A stretch of 64,000 nucleotides of DNA from Ophioceras dolichostomum (taxonomy: Eukaryota; Ascomycota; Sordariomycetes; Magnaporthales; Ophioceraceae). The notes under the pieces are model-generated. The model was not told the DNA's origin. It saw only the letters and a list, made by a program, of their open reading frames with translations, and searched no databases. The stretch covers positions 24,851 to 88,850 of the forward strand of contig PYST01000159.1 of NCBI GenBank assembly GCA_003049485.1, read 5' to 3'. The position numbers and the translations under genes are program-made. Of this stretch, positions 54,454 to 64,000 are shown one piece after another. How positions within the stretch are numbered: the first letter of the stretch is position 1; each line of letters starts with the position of its first letter.

Positions 54454-57400
54454 CTAGGGCTGCGGTCGAAGAAGAGTGACTTTGATGTCCACACTGCTCC
54501 CTTCTTCCCTACTACAGGGCATCTGCCCCATCTCCCTCCAAACGCCGGCCAAGTTAACCTGCAACACACCCAATGCGTCTCCTTGTTCGACGACAGTGAT
54601 GAACTGTTCGACGTCGTTGACGACCCGGCCACGGGCGGCAAGTCCGACATCGAAAGGGAGGGAGGGCCAGCGAGCGGAGGCGTGATCATCATCTGTTGTT
54701 GGCCAATAGAGGCAAACTCCTGCACAGAAAAAAATGTCATCGTTAGCAGCATTCCTCTACGGGGATAGAGTGAGGGGTAAGACTGCGAAAGCACCAGGAT
54801 TGCATGAGATCCATCGTGCGTAAGTGCAGATGTAGTTCCCTCGGTAGGTACTCACCTAGAACGCCTAGAGCCTTCAGTGTTACCTGAATGTCGATATCAC
54901 CTCCGGGGGTTGAGGAGAATCGCAAATTGGAAACCGCAGCCGCGCCAGCCATCTTCCCCATCAAACCCAAGACGGCGACCTTTACTCCATTTACGTTCCG
55001 CAGGCGATACGCCGACAGGATCTCAAACCCTCCCGGCTCGACACCGACCTCCACCATCAACCCGATCCCTCGTCCCTTCTTCAACGGACTACTCGTCTCC
55101 CCAGCGCAGTGGCGGTGAACAACATATTCCACCTCCTTTTCTTCCTCTCCCTTCCTCCCCTCCCCTAAGTCACCAAACCCATCCATCCTCACCAACTCAA
55201 CCGCAACGTCATCTCCCAGATTAAAAACCCCCATGGTCCCCACCACATCGCCACCATCATGACCCGTCCGGATCCTCAACAACCTCCCCTGCCGCGACTT
55301 CGGCCCCCCTCCCCCTCCCCCTCCTCTCCACCCTTCCTGATCACCACGACGACACTCATCAAACGCAACGTACGGATCCGCCGTCCGGCCCGGCAGCGAA
55401 GTGCGCAGCACGACCAGCCGTCCGTCGGGCGTGCGCGCTGTCATGCGGTCGATCAGGCCCAGATCGTGCGCGCCGGGGACGTCAGTGATGTAGACGGGTC
55501 CGCCGGAGAGGCAGCGGGCCGCGGCGTGCAGGGCCGAGAAGGACGGAGAAGACGTCTGGAACATGTCCCAGTCGGGCAGGATGGGGAGGTGGGACACGAG
55601 CAGGGCGTTGTGCGCGTTGCAGAAGATGTGCCATGCGTGGGAGCTTTCCGGCCGTCGGAAGGTGAGAGGTCAGTCAGTCAGTCAGTCAGTCACCTATTCG
55701 AGCTAGATGGTGCCTCGGTAGGTGGGTGCTTCCTAGTCCTTGCGGCAGAGAAAAGAAGAGGAACGCAGGGCCAGAGAGTGTTGCTGTTCTGGCGACGCAG
55801 ATAACTTCTTGCAACTCAGATTACGGAAATGAACGAAGAGGGAGGGAGAGAGAGGGTAGGGTAGGACAGCTCACTCACCACGGCTCGTCAGGAAAGAAAT
55901 CATCCGAAGTCCTCACCATCAACCTCGCCGCCTCTCCTTCTTCATCTCCTCCACCCCTCCTAGCAAAAGAGTAAAGCAGCGTCTGCGGTATCTGCGCCAT
56001 GCACGCGATCGCTTTCCCTCCAAAATGCCTCCCCGCCGCCGCCAGCCAGGCGTCCTGGTAAGGCCTCGTCAGCGCGACCCTGTCGTGCGCCCGGGCCGGC
56101 AGGTCGAGGAAGCTCTGCGTGTCGCACTTGACGGCGTCGACGCCGCATTCCCGGGCCAGGAAGCCGTAGAACTCGTCGTAGAACCTCGCAACGTCGCTGT
56201 GGCTGCCGCTGCTATCGCTGCAACTCTCCACGACAGTCATGGTGCCGCCCCCGAGGAAGAGTCCGTCGTCGTCGCGTCGGGGGAACTCTCTGATTTTAAA
56301 TGAGGACGACGCATTTGTGGCACTGGCGTCGTCGCGGTTCTGCTGCTCATCCTCAGTGGTGGCGGCGCTTTGGGCGGCGACATCTCGGGAAGAGGAGGAG
56401 AAGGACGGGGACAAGGACGGGGACAAGGACGGGGACGTGCCGCCCCAGTAGCCGAAGATGCCGTGCCACACGGCGATGTTCCGGATGTGAGGGAAACGCC
56501 TCCTAATCTCGGAGATGAGGCTCTTCAGTCCAAACGGGAAGCGCGTGGCATCCGCCTCGAACCGGGTCCAGCGGCGGTAGAAGGGGTTTGGGTGGGAGTC
56601 GACCGACTGCCAGTTGTCATCGATTATCAAGGTCGGCACGTCGATGCCGTTCTGGTGGAGGGTCGAGAGGGCGGTGAGGATGCCGTCGTGCGAGAGGTTC
56701 TGGCCGAGACCGTTCCAGGTGCAGTAGGCCAGGCCGTCGTACCAATCCTCCAGCTGCTGCTGCTGCTGAGCTTTTACAAGACTGGCTGGCTTGCCGTAAC
56801 TAGACATAGCCCCCTGTCCCTGCCTCTCTCCGCTTGAGGGGGCGGTTACCAACCCGTCGACCTCCTCCTCGCCTACAAAGCAACTCCGCGTCAGGCTCTT
56901 CGCGGCCTCCATCACGGCCCCGAGCGCGGCGTCGTAGTTCCCCGCCACCGCGACAAGGAGGCGTGCAGTTCGCGGAGACGGCGCGTCATTCCGCGTGACC
57001 GCATTCACACCACCACCAGGTGTCATAGTCAGCGTCGTGATGCTGTCGTCCAGCCCGCTCACGGGGAATACGACGAGATGCAGACCGTCCCTTCTCAGGA
57101 ACGAGAGCAGCACCGCCTCGCCGTCGAACGAGGAGGCACCGACTCCTCCTCCTCCATGCCTCGGGCCGAACCACGCCTCCCTGTGTCGCATCGTCGCGCA
57201 CCACCGCGTCACGTCTTTGAGGGTTCCCAGCGATCTGGTCGTGTAGGAGGACACGCGTCCGCCTTCCCCTGCGGCTGGGATGGGGTGCTCGAGCTGCCAT
57301 AGGAGACACGATGGTGGTGGTGGTGATTCTTTCTCTGCGTCTTCTTCTTCCGGCTGCTGACGGGATGGCACCAGGACCGGGACCGGGCCCGGGACCGAGC

Positions 57401-57872
57401 CGAGAGAGCCGATGTAATGCGCCAAGTCTAGGCTTGGAAACAGGGTGGTCCGGAACAGCACCTCGCCGTCCTCCAGCCCCGAGACATCTCGAATCCAGTG
57501 CCAGTTTTCATCGCTAGTTCGGAACTTCACGGTGAAGTGGAAGAAGTGGGGGCCCGGCGGCGGCAGGGATGATGGCGGTGGTGGTGATGGCTCCGAGTCC
57601 TTATATCGGGAGAGCTTGCCATGGAAGAACGTCCTGTTATGGCTGTTGCTGGGGCCGTCTTCTTCCGAAAAGAATCGAGCGACCTCCTCAAGGCGAAGCT
57701 CCCACCAAAGGTCTTCACCGGGGCAGCGCTGGTGCTGGAAGTTGTTGTAGTTGTTATTCCAAACGCGCACATCGGTGATCCGCTTCCATCCTCCCTGACC
57801 GTCTGGCCATCCACGACTGGGCACCCCGACCGTGAATTTTAGCTTTGAAAAAACAAAAATCTCGGTCTGCAT
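54454..57872 (-). CDS. GH36/raffinose-synthase-like (Sip1-type) alpha-galactosidase
   Basis: Glycoside hydrolase of the GH36 clade related to plant raffinose synthase and seed imbibition proteins; expected to act on alpha-galactosides. Three exons, 55879-57872, 54856-55643 and 54454-54719, give 1015 aa. Both introns restore family sequence: FFPDEPCSHAWHIFCNAHN across the first (235 nt) and LKALGVLGVCLYWP across the second (136 nt, GTGAGT...TGTGCAG). The central barrel has LAYCTWNGLGQNL, LIIDDNWQSV, IAVWHGIFGYWGG, and VDAVKCDTQS, whose Asp is the likely nucleophile. The acid/base Asp is in RTSDDFFP. GGPVYITDVPGAHD lies downstream. The C-terminal beta domain ends with VLQVNLAGVWREMGQ and DIKVTLLRPQP. 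If the second intron were missed, the protein would end about 50 residues short in unrelated sequence. No signal peptide is seen at MQTEIFVFSKLKF, so it is likely intracellular. Confidence 0.92.
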
Positions 57873-58534
57873 TAGCTTCGGATCTCAAGTCGGGAGTTCT
57901 AGATAATGAAGGTCCGTCCTCGTTGTCAGGGTATATATGATGTTTCCCAGACTTACCTGATTCGCATCGGCCACCGTAACAGAGCCAAGTGGTGGATCAC
58001 AGGAGATGATGGCATCCTGCCAATTATCAGCGCCCGCCATGCTTTTGCTGCTCCTGCTCACCGATTTAATTGGTACCTAGGAATGACACATCATCGTAGC
58101 AGCTGCTGTCTAAAGAGCTATGCCTCTCCCAAATGAGTACATCTAGAGCAGAGGGAAGTAGGATCAGCGTTGGGGCTGTGTCTTGGCTTGTTGGTGTAGC
58201 CTTCCGAACGAGACGGAATTCCTGGAGGAGGCACTTGCGGTACTGTGCGAGATCAACAAAGAATTTACACACACTGTACCCCTGAACGTCGACAGGTAGG
58301 CCGACTGGAGCTCGAGATCGAGAAATGAGCCGCTTTTTATATGACAATATGTTGCAGGAAAGGAAAAAAAATAGAGCGATCTGGTAAATGAACATGGACA
58401 GAGAAGGGAAAGTATTTACAAACCAAAGGTTGACAACTATTTACAGCAGATGAATACAAGACTCTCAGCACCATCTCACATCCTCGAAACCGAACTCGCC
58501 CGCCCGTCCACTCAACCCAACTACCTACTCGTTT
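57873..58534. other. Intergenic region between two CAZyme genes
   Basis: About 660 bp: the promoter of the galactosidase-like gene and the 3' end of the GH74 gene, both on the minus strand. The short + strand frame at 57906-58136 has no motif and I do not call it. An A-rich patch near 58360-58375 lies downstream of the GH74 stop. Confidence 0.5.
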
Positions 58535-61072
58535 TCACAGACATTGCGAGTACCAGTCGTTCTGTACCGTGCAAACATAAGGCGACATGCAAACGGTCGG
58601 CCCCGTCCATCCGGTACCTCCGCACTGGCCCCACCTCGGCACCGTCCCCGTGGCCGTGGTAGTGGCAGCAGAGGACGTCGTGGTGGTGGTCTTTGTGGAC
58701 GAGGCCGTCGTCCTAGTCGACGTGGTCAGCGTCGTGCGCACACTCGTGCTGCTGGTTGTCCTGCTGCTCGTCGTACTCGTCCCCCCACCACCACCAGACA
58801 CAGACCCCTGCGCAACAAACACCCCGCGCCCGTTCGTGCCGACGTACACCTGCCCCGCGACGTTCCCACTGCCGGCCACGCGACATGAGTCCACGGCGCC
58901 GAACCCCTGCGCCGAGCCCTGGACGTCCTCCCACGATGCCGTCGACGCCGCCGCGGCGTTGATGGCGTATAGCCGCGCTCCGGAGGGACCCATGACCGCA
59001 AACGCGTACAGGTTGTAGCCGGAGGCCGCCAGTCCCACGCCGATGCGGTGCGTATTGCTCACGGCAGACGGGAACTGCGTGAACGACGCCCCTGAATCGG
59101 TGCTCCGAAAAACGCCCACGTCCGTCGAGACGAACACGGTGCTCTGCACGGCCGGGTGCGCCACAATCGCTCGGATCCCCGTCGCGGACCCCAGCGCGCC
59201 CGCCGCAGCCACAAAAGTCGCGCCGCCGTCCTTCGAGACGTACATCTTGCCCGATCCGGTGGAACCCGCGTACAAAAGACTGTTATCGCGCCTGTCCGCC
59301 GCTACGGAGACGGTGCCCGACACGGCGGTCAACCCAGAAACGGCAGAAAAGGACCCCGAGTTCAACGAGCGCACAACGCCTTTATTAGAGCTCGCCCACA
59401 GCACGACGTTCGCATCAGCCGACAGCGCCACCTCCCCTCCGTACGTCGCCGTGTCTGCGCCCGGGTGCGAGCTCCACGTCGCGCCGCCGTCGTACGACAC
59501 GGCCGCCATCTGGCTACCCTCCGTCGTGCCGACGCGCACGACCGTCGACGGCTTGTTGCCGGCCCAGTCGACGCTCGACGCCGTGCTCCAAATGGGGTTC
59601 ATCCAGGGTTTCGCGGGCGCGGTGTCGAGCGAGGAGGCACTCGCGAACGTGAAGCCCGAGTCATCGCCCACGGCTGCCAGGAGCTCAGAACCCCCGCCAC
59701 CCCTAGGAGCAGAAGCCAGGCCCTGCACGGCCATCTCCTCGATGCCGTCCGCCAGCGTCGAGATGGTGATGTTCTTCGCGCTGCCCGTCAGGTCCCACTT
59801 CGTCAGGTCGCGACCGCCGAAGACGGTCAGCCCCGTGCCGTACAGCCAGTGGTCGCTGTCGAGCGGGTCGATCTCCAGCGCCTCGATCATCCACCCCAGC
59901 CTCTTGGAGTCCTGCGACAGGAACCCGGCCTCGATCCAGGGCGCGTTCGCGGCGCGCTGCCCGTAGTACCTGTTCATCTCCGGGTAGGCGGACCACTCCC
60001 ACAGCTTGGACCAGGTCGCGCCGCTGTCCCTCGACCGGAACAGCTGCGCGTCGGGCCACCACGAGTTGAGCGTCGCGACGACGAGCGTGCCGGGCACCTG
60101 CATGTCGACGCCCAGCCCGCCGAATCCGAAGTACAGGTCCGTCCCGGACGCGGGCGTGATGTCTGTCCACGTCCCGGAGGCGATGTCGTATCGACGCACG
60201 GAGCCGCCCGTTCCGTCGTAGGGCCCGGACCCGTCGCTATAGGTGAGGTACAGCGCTTTCTCCGTCGGCTGGAGCTTGCACTTGTGCGAGAGGAAGCCCG
60301 TCGGCTGGCCCGCGACGGCGCTCCACGTCGACCCGCCGTCGTTGGACACCCAGAGCGACGGGCCGGTCTTGTCGGCCGTCCCTACGAAGATGCGCGACGT
60401 CGCTCCTCCGCTTGTTAGCGAACTAGTCGAGTCGAACGTCACGAACGCCAGGCCCTGGTTGTCGCTGTTGTACCCGCTCGCGTCGCTCGCGTCCGCCACG
60501 TAGGTGCCGACCGCCGTGAACGACGAGACCTTCGCAAAAGTCGCGCCGCCGTCCGTGCTCCTCCACAGGCCGTTGCCGCTGCGGGCGCCGAAGTAGACGA
60601 TCCTGGAGTTCTTCGGGTCGACGGCCAGCCGCTCGCCCATGCCGCGCCCCGGCATGTTGCCGCCGACCTTGAAGGGCAGCGCCGTCGTCGACCAGGTGGC
60701 GCCCCTGTCGGAGCTGCGGACGACGGCGCCGTTGTTGGGGTCCCACGAGTTGGTGTACATGCCCACGGCGGCATACACCTTGTTCGCGTCCTGCGGGTCG
60801 AGCGCCACGGCGTCGACGCCCCATCTGTTCCAGTTCGCGTGCGTCGCGAGCGAGTCCGTCACGGGCGTCCACGAGTCGTCGGCGGGGTTCAGACGGTAGA
60901 GCCCACCGATGTCGGTCCGGGCGTAGGCCACGCCGGGGGTCTTCGGGTGGAACACGATGCCCGGCGTGAAGCCGCCCCCTCCGCCGATTTTGACGTTCTT
61001 CCAGGTGAACGCTGATAGGGCCGGCTCCACGGCCACCACCGTCGCGGTGAGGAGGGTTGGGAGTAGCCTCAT
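58535..61072 (-). CDS. Secreted GH74 xyloglucanase with C-terminal CBM1
   Basis: Extracellular endo- or oligo-xyloglucanase cleaving the beta-1,4-glucan backbone of xyloglucan by inversion. A single exon gives 845 aa. I start at ATG 61072 (MRLLPTLLTATVVAVEPALSA), which is a clean signal peptide; the GTG six codons earlier is ignored. Two seven-bladed propellers contain many Asp-box-like turns (SSDRGATWS, STDGGATF, SNDGGSTWS, SRDSGATWS, SYDGGATWS, STDSGASF). The likely catalytic acids are D54 in YARTDIGGLYR and one Asp of AVGDDSGFTF. A Ser/Thr-rich linker of about 55 residues leads to a fungal cellulose-binding module with WGQCGGTGWTGPTVC and the final WYSQCL, with four cysteines and the flat aromatic residues. 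The full-length, unbroken frame and linker argue for a working enzyme. It is upstream of, and co-oriented with, the GH36-like gene. Confidence 0.96.
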   Translation of the reverse strand: MRLLPTLLTATVVAVEPALSAFTWKNVKIGGGGGFTPGIVFHPKTPGVAYARTDIGGLYRLNPADDSWTPVTDSLATHANWNRWGVDAVALDPQDANKVYAAVGMYTNSWDPNNGAVVRSSDRGATWSTTALPFKVGGNMPGRGMGERLAVDPKNSRIVYFGARSGNGLWRSTDGGATFAKVSSFTAVGTYVADASDASGYNSDNQGLAFVTFDSTSSLTSGGATSRIFVGTADKTGPSLWVSNDGGSTWSAVAGQPTGFLSHKCKLQPTEKALYLTYSDGSGPYDGTGGSVRRYDIASGTWTDITPASGTDLYFGFGGLGVDMQVPGTLVVATLNSWWPDAQLFRSRDSGATWSKLWEWSAYPEMNRYYGQRAANAPWIEAGFLSQDSKRLGWMIEALEIDPLDSDHWLYGTGLTVFGGRDLTKWDLTGSAKNITISTLADGIEEMAVQGLASAPRGGGGSELLAAVGDDSGFTFASASSLDTAPAKPWMNPIWSTASSVDWAGNKPSTVVRVGTTEGSQMAAVSYDGGATWSSHPGADTATYGGEVALSADANVVLWASSNKGVVRSLNSGSFSAVSGLTAVSGTVSVAADRRDNSLLYAGSTGSGKMYVSKDGGATFVAAAGALGSATGIRAIVAHPAVQSTVFVSTDVGVFRSTDSGASFTQFPSAVSNTHRIGVGLAASGYNLYAFAVMGPSGARLYAINAAAASTASWEDVQGSAQGFGAVDSCRVAGSGNVAGQVYVGTNGRGVFVAQGSVSGGGGGTSTTSSRTTSSTSVRTTLTTSTRTTASSTKTTTTTSSAATTTATGTVPRWGQCGGTGWTGPTVCMSPYVCTVQNDWYSQCL

Positions 61073-63840
61073 CTTGTATGTTGGCGCCACCGCCCGGCGG
61101 TCGATGAGAGAGTGTGGGTGGGTGTATGCGATGCGAAGTACGTACTTCTGATCTTCTGACGCTCCAAACCGCCGCTACCAGACAGCAGCACCTTAGGAAG
61201 AAGGGGGACGAGAGAGATCCCGACTCTGAGGGGAGCAAGTGTGGGTGGTTCCACTCGCCTCACGCCTCACACATACAGGCGGATAGCAGAGCAGATCAAT
61301 TAATATCCAACTCCGTCCTGTAGCCGCCGCGACGGCCGCTTGCTACCCTCTTATAGGCGAGGGCAGAGGGGGCAGGACGGGATGACGGGATGACGGGATG
61401 ACGGGGTCGCCCCATGCTAGCATACTTACGTACCTAGTTATGGCCAGCCTGGCTGTTTTGATGCCAGGCATCATCAGGAACGAGCCGGTTGATCCCTTGC
61501 ATGATCCCGGCGCCTTCCCTTTCCCGGTTCACAAGGAGGCAGGCAGGCAAACAAATCAACGGGCCAAAGATCCAAGGAGGGAGCCGTCGGATCCAGTCCC
61601 GTGGATCGTGAAGCGATGGACCGGTCGTTGCAGGTGGGTGGGTGACCACCCATCGCCCACATGTTTTTCCGAGAAAACCTAGAGAGGATTTGAGCATTTA
61701 GGTCCTCCCCAGTGGAGTGTGTTTTGCGGTCTTCGTGGTACTCAGCGGTCCTTAGTGGGAAGCTGTCAAAAATTTCTCCATGACACGGAGAAATCTTGTT
61801 TGTGATGGGACGGTCTTTCCGGGAAATGATGGAGGGTGTGCCTCCGAAACCTCGGTTCTCACGGAATCGAAACCCGCTTTTGTTCGACTCCCCCTCATGA
61901 TCCGGTACCTCTCCGTCTCTCTGTCTGCTTTCGCATCTTTCTCTCAAGGACAAACAAGCACATGTACCGAGGGGAAAATTCCTGTTAGGTCATGAATGGG
62001 CATTCTTTTCGAAGTGAGTGCGAAGGAACAGAAGACGCCAGCACGTCGCCGACGAGTGGTGATGATCACGTCACCAAAGGCGGCGACGGAGTCGAAGCGA
62101 AGTCCAAAGCAGCTGAGGATCCACCCGTCACCTCCTCACTAATGTTTCAACCTGATAGACTGGCCACGGTCACTTTACCATTGACATAAGGCTGAACGCT
62201 TTCAAATCAACCAGCTTCACGTTTTGTCCACGGATCCGTCGCGTCCATCATCCCTCCCTATGCTTCTCGCCCTCTCTGTAGTGCTTTTGTTCTGTTCCGC
62301 CGTTTCTCAACCGATCCACCCTAACACCCAACCTCTTACAATGAGCTCAGGTGAATATTCCGTTGTCTAGCCATGCAGGTGTACTCAAAAGTTCACAAGA
62401 ACTGCTCTTCACTCCTTCTGATGATTCTACCCGGCTGAGAGAGCCGGAAGGTCTCAGGGTTAGAGCTTCACCGGCGTTGGACGACCCTGCTTCATCACTA
62501 TGGGGCCGAACTTGCTGCAATCTCAGAATCGTTACTGATAGTAAAACAACATTCGTCCGATCTTTTCGTCCGATCTTTTCGTCTGCTCAGTGAAGTCTTC
62601 AAAAGGTCACACAGAAACAGTGAATTACTACTAGTAAGGGCTACAACCCTAAAAGTATAGTAGTGCGTCACCATCGTCCTTTCTTCCCCTCCGATTCGTT
62701 TGTAGGGCAAGATTTCTGTGTTTTCAACAACCGGCCGCAGGCAGTGCCAAGCGCCATTTAGTCACACTGCAGTGTCAAGCGACTATGATGCGGTCGGTTT
62801 GAGTGAGTTCGTTACGAGTTCGACGTGCATCCCTGGCCGAAGTAAACTCAACTGTGGCTTCCACTTTCTGCACATAAGGTTTTGCAATGCTTCAGTTCGT
62901 GTCTCTGTTAGGTTGAAGAGTAAGGTACGTACTATACCAGTAGAAGCAATGCTACTAATTCATTTGGTTCGTAGTTTCTTTTGCGTTATTTGGAGATCAT
63001 GATCCAGATTGCATTTCTGCAAGGCTTGAGATGTGACTAGCCTACCGTTTTCTGCAAGGCTTGAGATGTGACTAGCCTACCGTTGCTTTTATTCCTCGTA
63101 TATTCTGTATGCCTCAAACCGATGGACTGACAGTTTCACACTGCGCCGTTTGGTTGGGTTGCCACTCCAGTAACTGCCATGGAACTTCTCTCTGTCTCCT
63201 GCCTGGAGGTCTCGTTTTTCTCGATGGATGAATTACGGGACACCTTCAGCATGCCGACTTATTAGAATCGTAGGGTTTACGAAGGTCTGAAAAGGCCTTG
63301 GCCGCTGTGTCTCCTGTTGAACATATCTCTTGTAAGAATCTATTAGTATCTTCGCGTTATCTTGTGCAACTTTCTGTCTTCCTCTGGGTAGCACTCAAGC
63401 TGTTACCGATACCTATGGGAGGGATTAGCCAGCGCCGTTTGTGGCTGGGCTGGTTTATATGTACTATCATGTGATTTCTAGGTAACGCTCTGTAAGGGCC
63501 ATGAAGTCTGCTTAATTGGTTTAAATGAAACGTTCAGAACAGACATCAGAAGGTGGGGAAGCTTTCACGTAACAGGGTGGCTGATAGCCTTGCCCTGAGC
63601 TAGTAGTGTTATCCACGGTGTGACTTTGCTTCTTCCGATCGCAAGATGGAGATCAAACCTACGAACCTACATAACTAGAGGGCAGTGGTAGCCCCGGGCA
63701 AACTACTGAACATGCAAGTTCTACAAGCACTACTGAAGGCTGGCCATAGCTTGCCGGCCACAGAAGCTTTGTCCTCCCAGTCCTGCCAAGATTGCTATCG
63801 TGGGTTTAATAAGGCTCTGCTATGACAGAGTGGCTCAAGG
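61073..63840. other. Gene-poor right end
   Basis: The first 300 bp hold the GH74 promoter and a small gggatgac array at 61380-61404. A segment at 61622-61644 contains ggtgggtgaccacc, also found in 5S rRNA, but the rest of a 5S gene is absent. From about 62 kb the sequence is more AT-rich, with many stops and a 35-bp tandem duplication at 63014-63083. No complete gene is supported. Confidence 0.45.
63014..63083. repeat. 35-bp tandem duplication
   Basis: The 35-nt unit tttctgcaaggcttgagatg... ending in cctaccgt occurs twice head to tail, at 63014-63048 and 63049-63083, without differences that I can see. The surrounding sequence has no open frame of interest. Confidence 0.95.
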
Positions 63841-64000
63841 ATGAGATCCCGCGTTTATATATTGGACAACTGTGAGGCCAAACTCCTGTTGCTGAGTTCT
63901 GTGTATGACGTACCGGACCGAGCCCGCCGCCGTAGATTTTACCAAGAGAGCCTCGGGCACCCCGACATCTTCCGGGCTTTCACCGAGATCACTAAATACT
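63841..64000 (+). CDS. Possible 5' part of a gene cut by the window edge
   Basis: An ATG at 63841 opens 53 codons without a stop to the end of the window. An in-frame TGA lies six codons upstream. The composition is protein-like (RVYILDNCEAKLLLLSS, VYDVPDRARRRRFYQES, GHPDIFRAFTEITKY). No signal peptide or known motif is seen. It could also be a fragment of a mobile element, given the gene-poor surroundings. Sequence to the right would settle it. Confidence 0.3.
   Translation, partial: MRSRVYILDNCEAKLLLLSSVYDVPDRARRRRFYQESLGHPDIFRAFTEITKY

Noticed and set aside
59156..60418. 420-codon + strand frame inside the GH74 gene
   Set aside because: It is an antisense shadow produced by high GC at third positions; the minus strand encodes a complete GH74-CBM1 enzyme.
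61607..61675. 5S rRNA-like segment with ggtgggtgaccacc followed by a T run
   Set aside because: Only the internal control-like box matches what I remember of fungal 5S rRNA. The 5' half of a 5S gene is absent, and the hairpin-like box could arise by chance.
1..64000. CRISPR arrays, bacterial operons, insertion sequences or phage genes
   Set aside because: Every supported gene is intron-containing or typically fungal, and no repeat-spacer structure or bacterial mobile element is present.

Overview
The window looks like nuclear DNA of a filamentous ascomycete, most probably a Sordariomycete. The genes are monocistronic and GC-rich, with short introns of the GTAAGT...CAG type, often with a CTAAC-like branch site. 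The beta-tubulin has seven exons and 447 residues. The cpc-1 gene has the leader layout known from Pezizomycotina, and a GH74 enzyme carries a fungal CBM1. All gene models below were read from splice signals and frame continuity; no database search was possible.

Layout. 1.4-5.9 kb (+): a long, mostly disordered protein of unknown function. 8.5-10.5 kb (+): beta-tubulin. 11.5-12.8 kb (-): a CWC16/CCDC130-type splicing factor. 14.0-16.6 kb (+): a secreted GH92 alpha-mannosidase. 18.9-20.6 kb (-): the GCN4-like bZIP activator cpc1 with its uORF leader. 25.8-27.4 kb (+): an unknown protein, followed by a six-N gap that looks like an assembly artefact. 28.7-30.6 kb (-): a four-span membrane protein. 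32.7-35.0 kb (-): an ADGF/CECR1-type adenosine deaminase relative. 35.1-40.0 kb: gene-poor, with decayed tRNA-like pieces. 40.0-43.7 kb (+): the HIR1/HIRA histone chaperone. 44.8-47.6 kb (+): a six-exon unknown gene. 48.0-49.2 kb (-): a short-chain dehydrogenase whose 5' end is unresolved. 52.4-54.1 kb (+): an HSL-type alpha/beta hydrolase. 54.5-57.9 kb (-): a GH36/raffinose-synthase-like alpha-galactosidase. 58.5-61.1 kb (-): a secreted GH74 xyloglucanase with CBM1. 61.1-64.0 kb: gene-poor, with a possible gene start running off the right edge.

How the genes fit together. The left and middle parts are mostly housekeeping and regulation (microtubules, splicing, amino-acid control, chromatin). 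The right end, 52-61 kb, groups a hydrolase, a galactosidase-like enzyme and a xyloglucanase, which would fit a plant-cell-wall degrader. Joint function of these three is inference only.

The most interesting element is cpc1. The AUG-initiated protein is 271 aa, but its reading frame stays open for 249 more codons upstream. That extension begins directly after a two-codon uORF (ATG CTT TAA) in the same frame, and it is overlapped by a second, 50-codon uORF in another frame. This suggests N-terminally extended CPC1 forms made from non-AUG starts.
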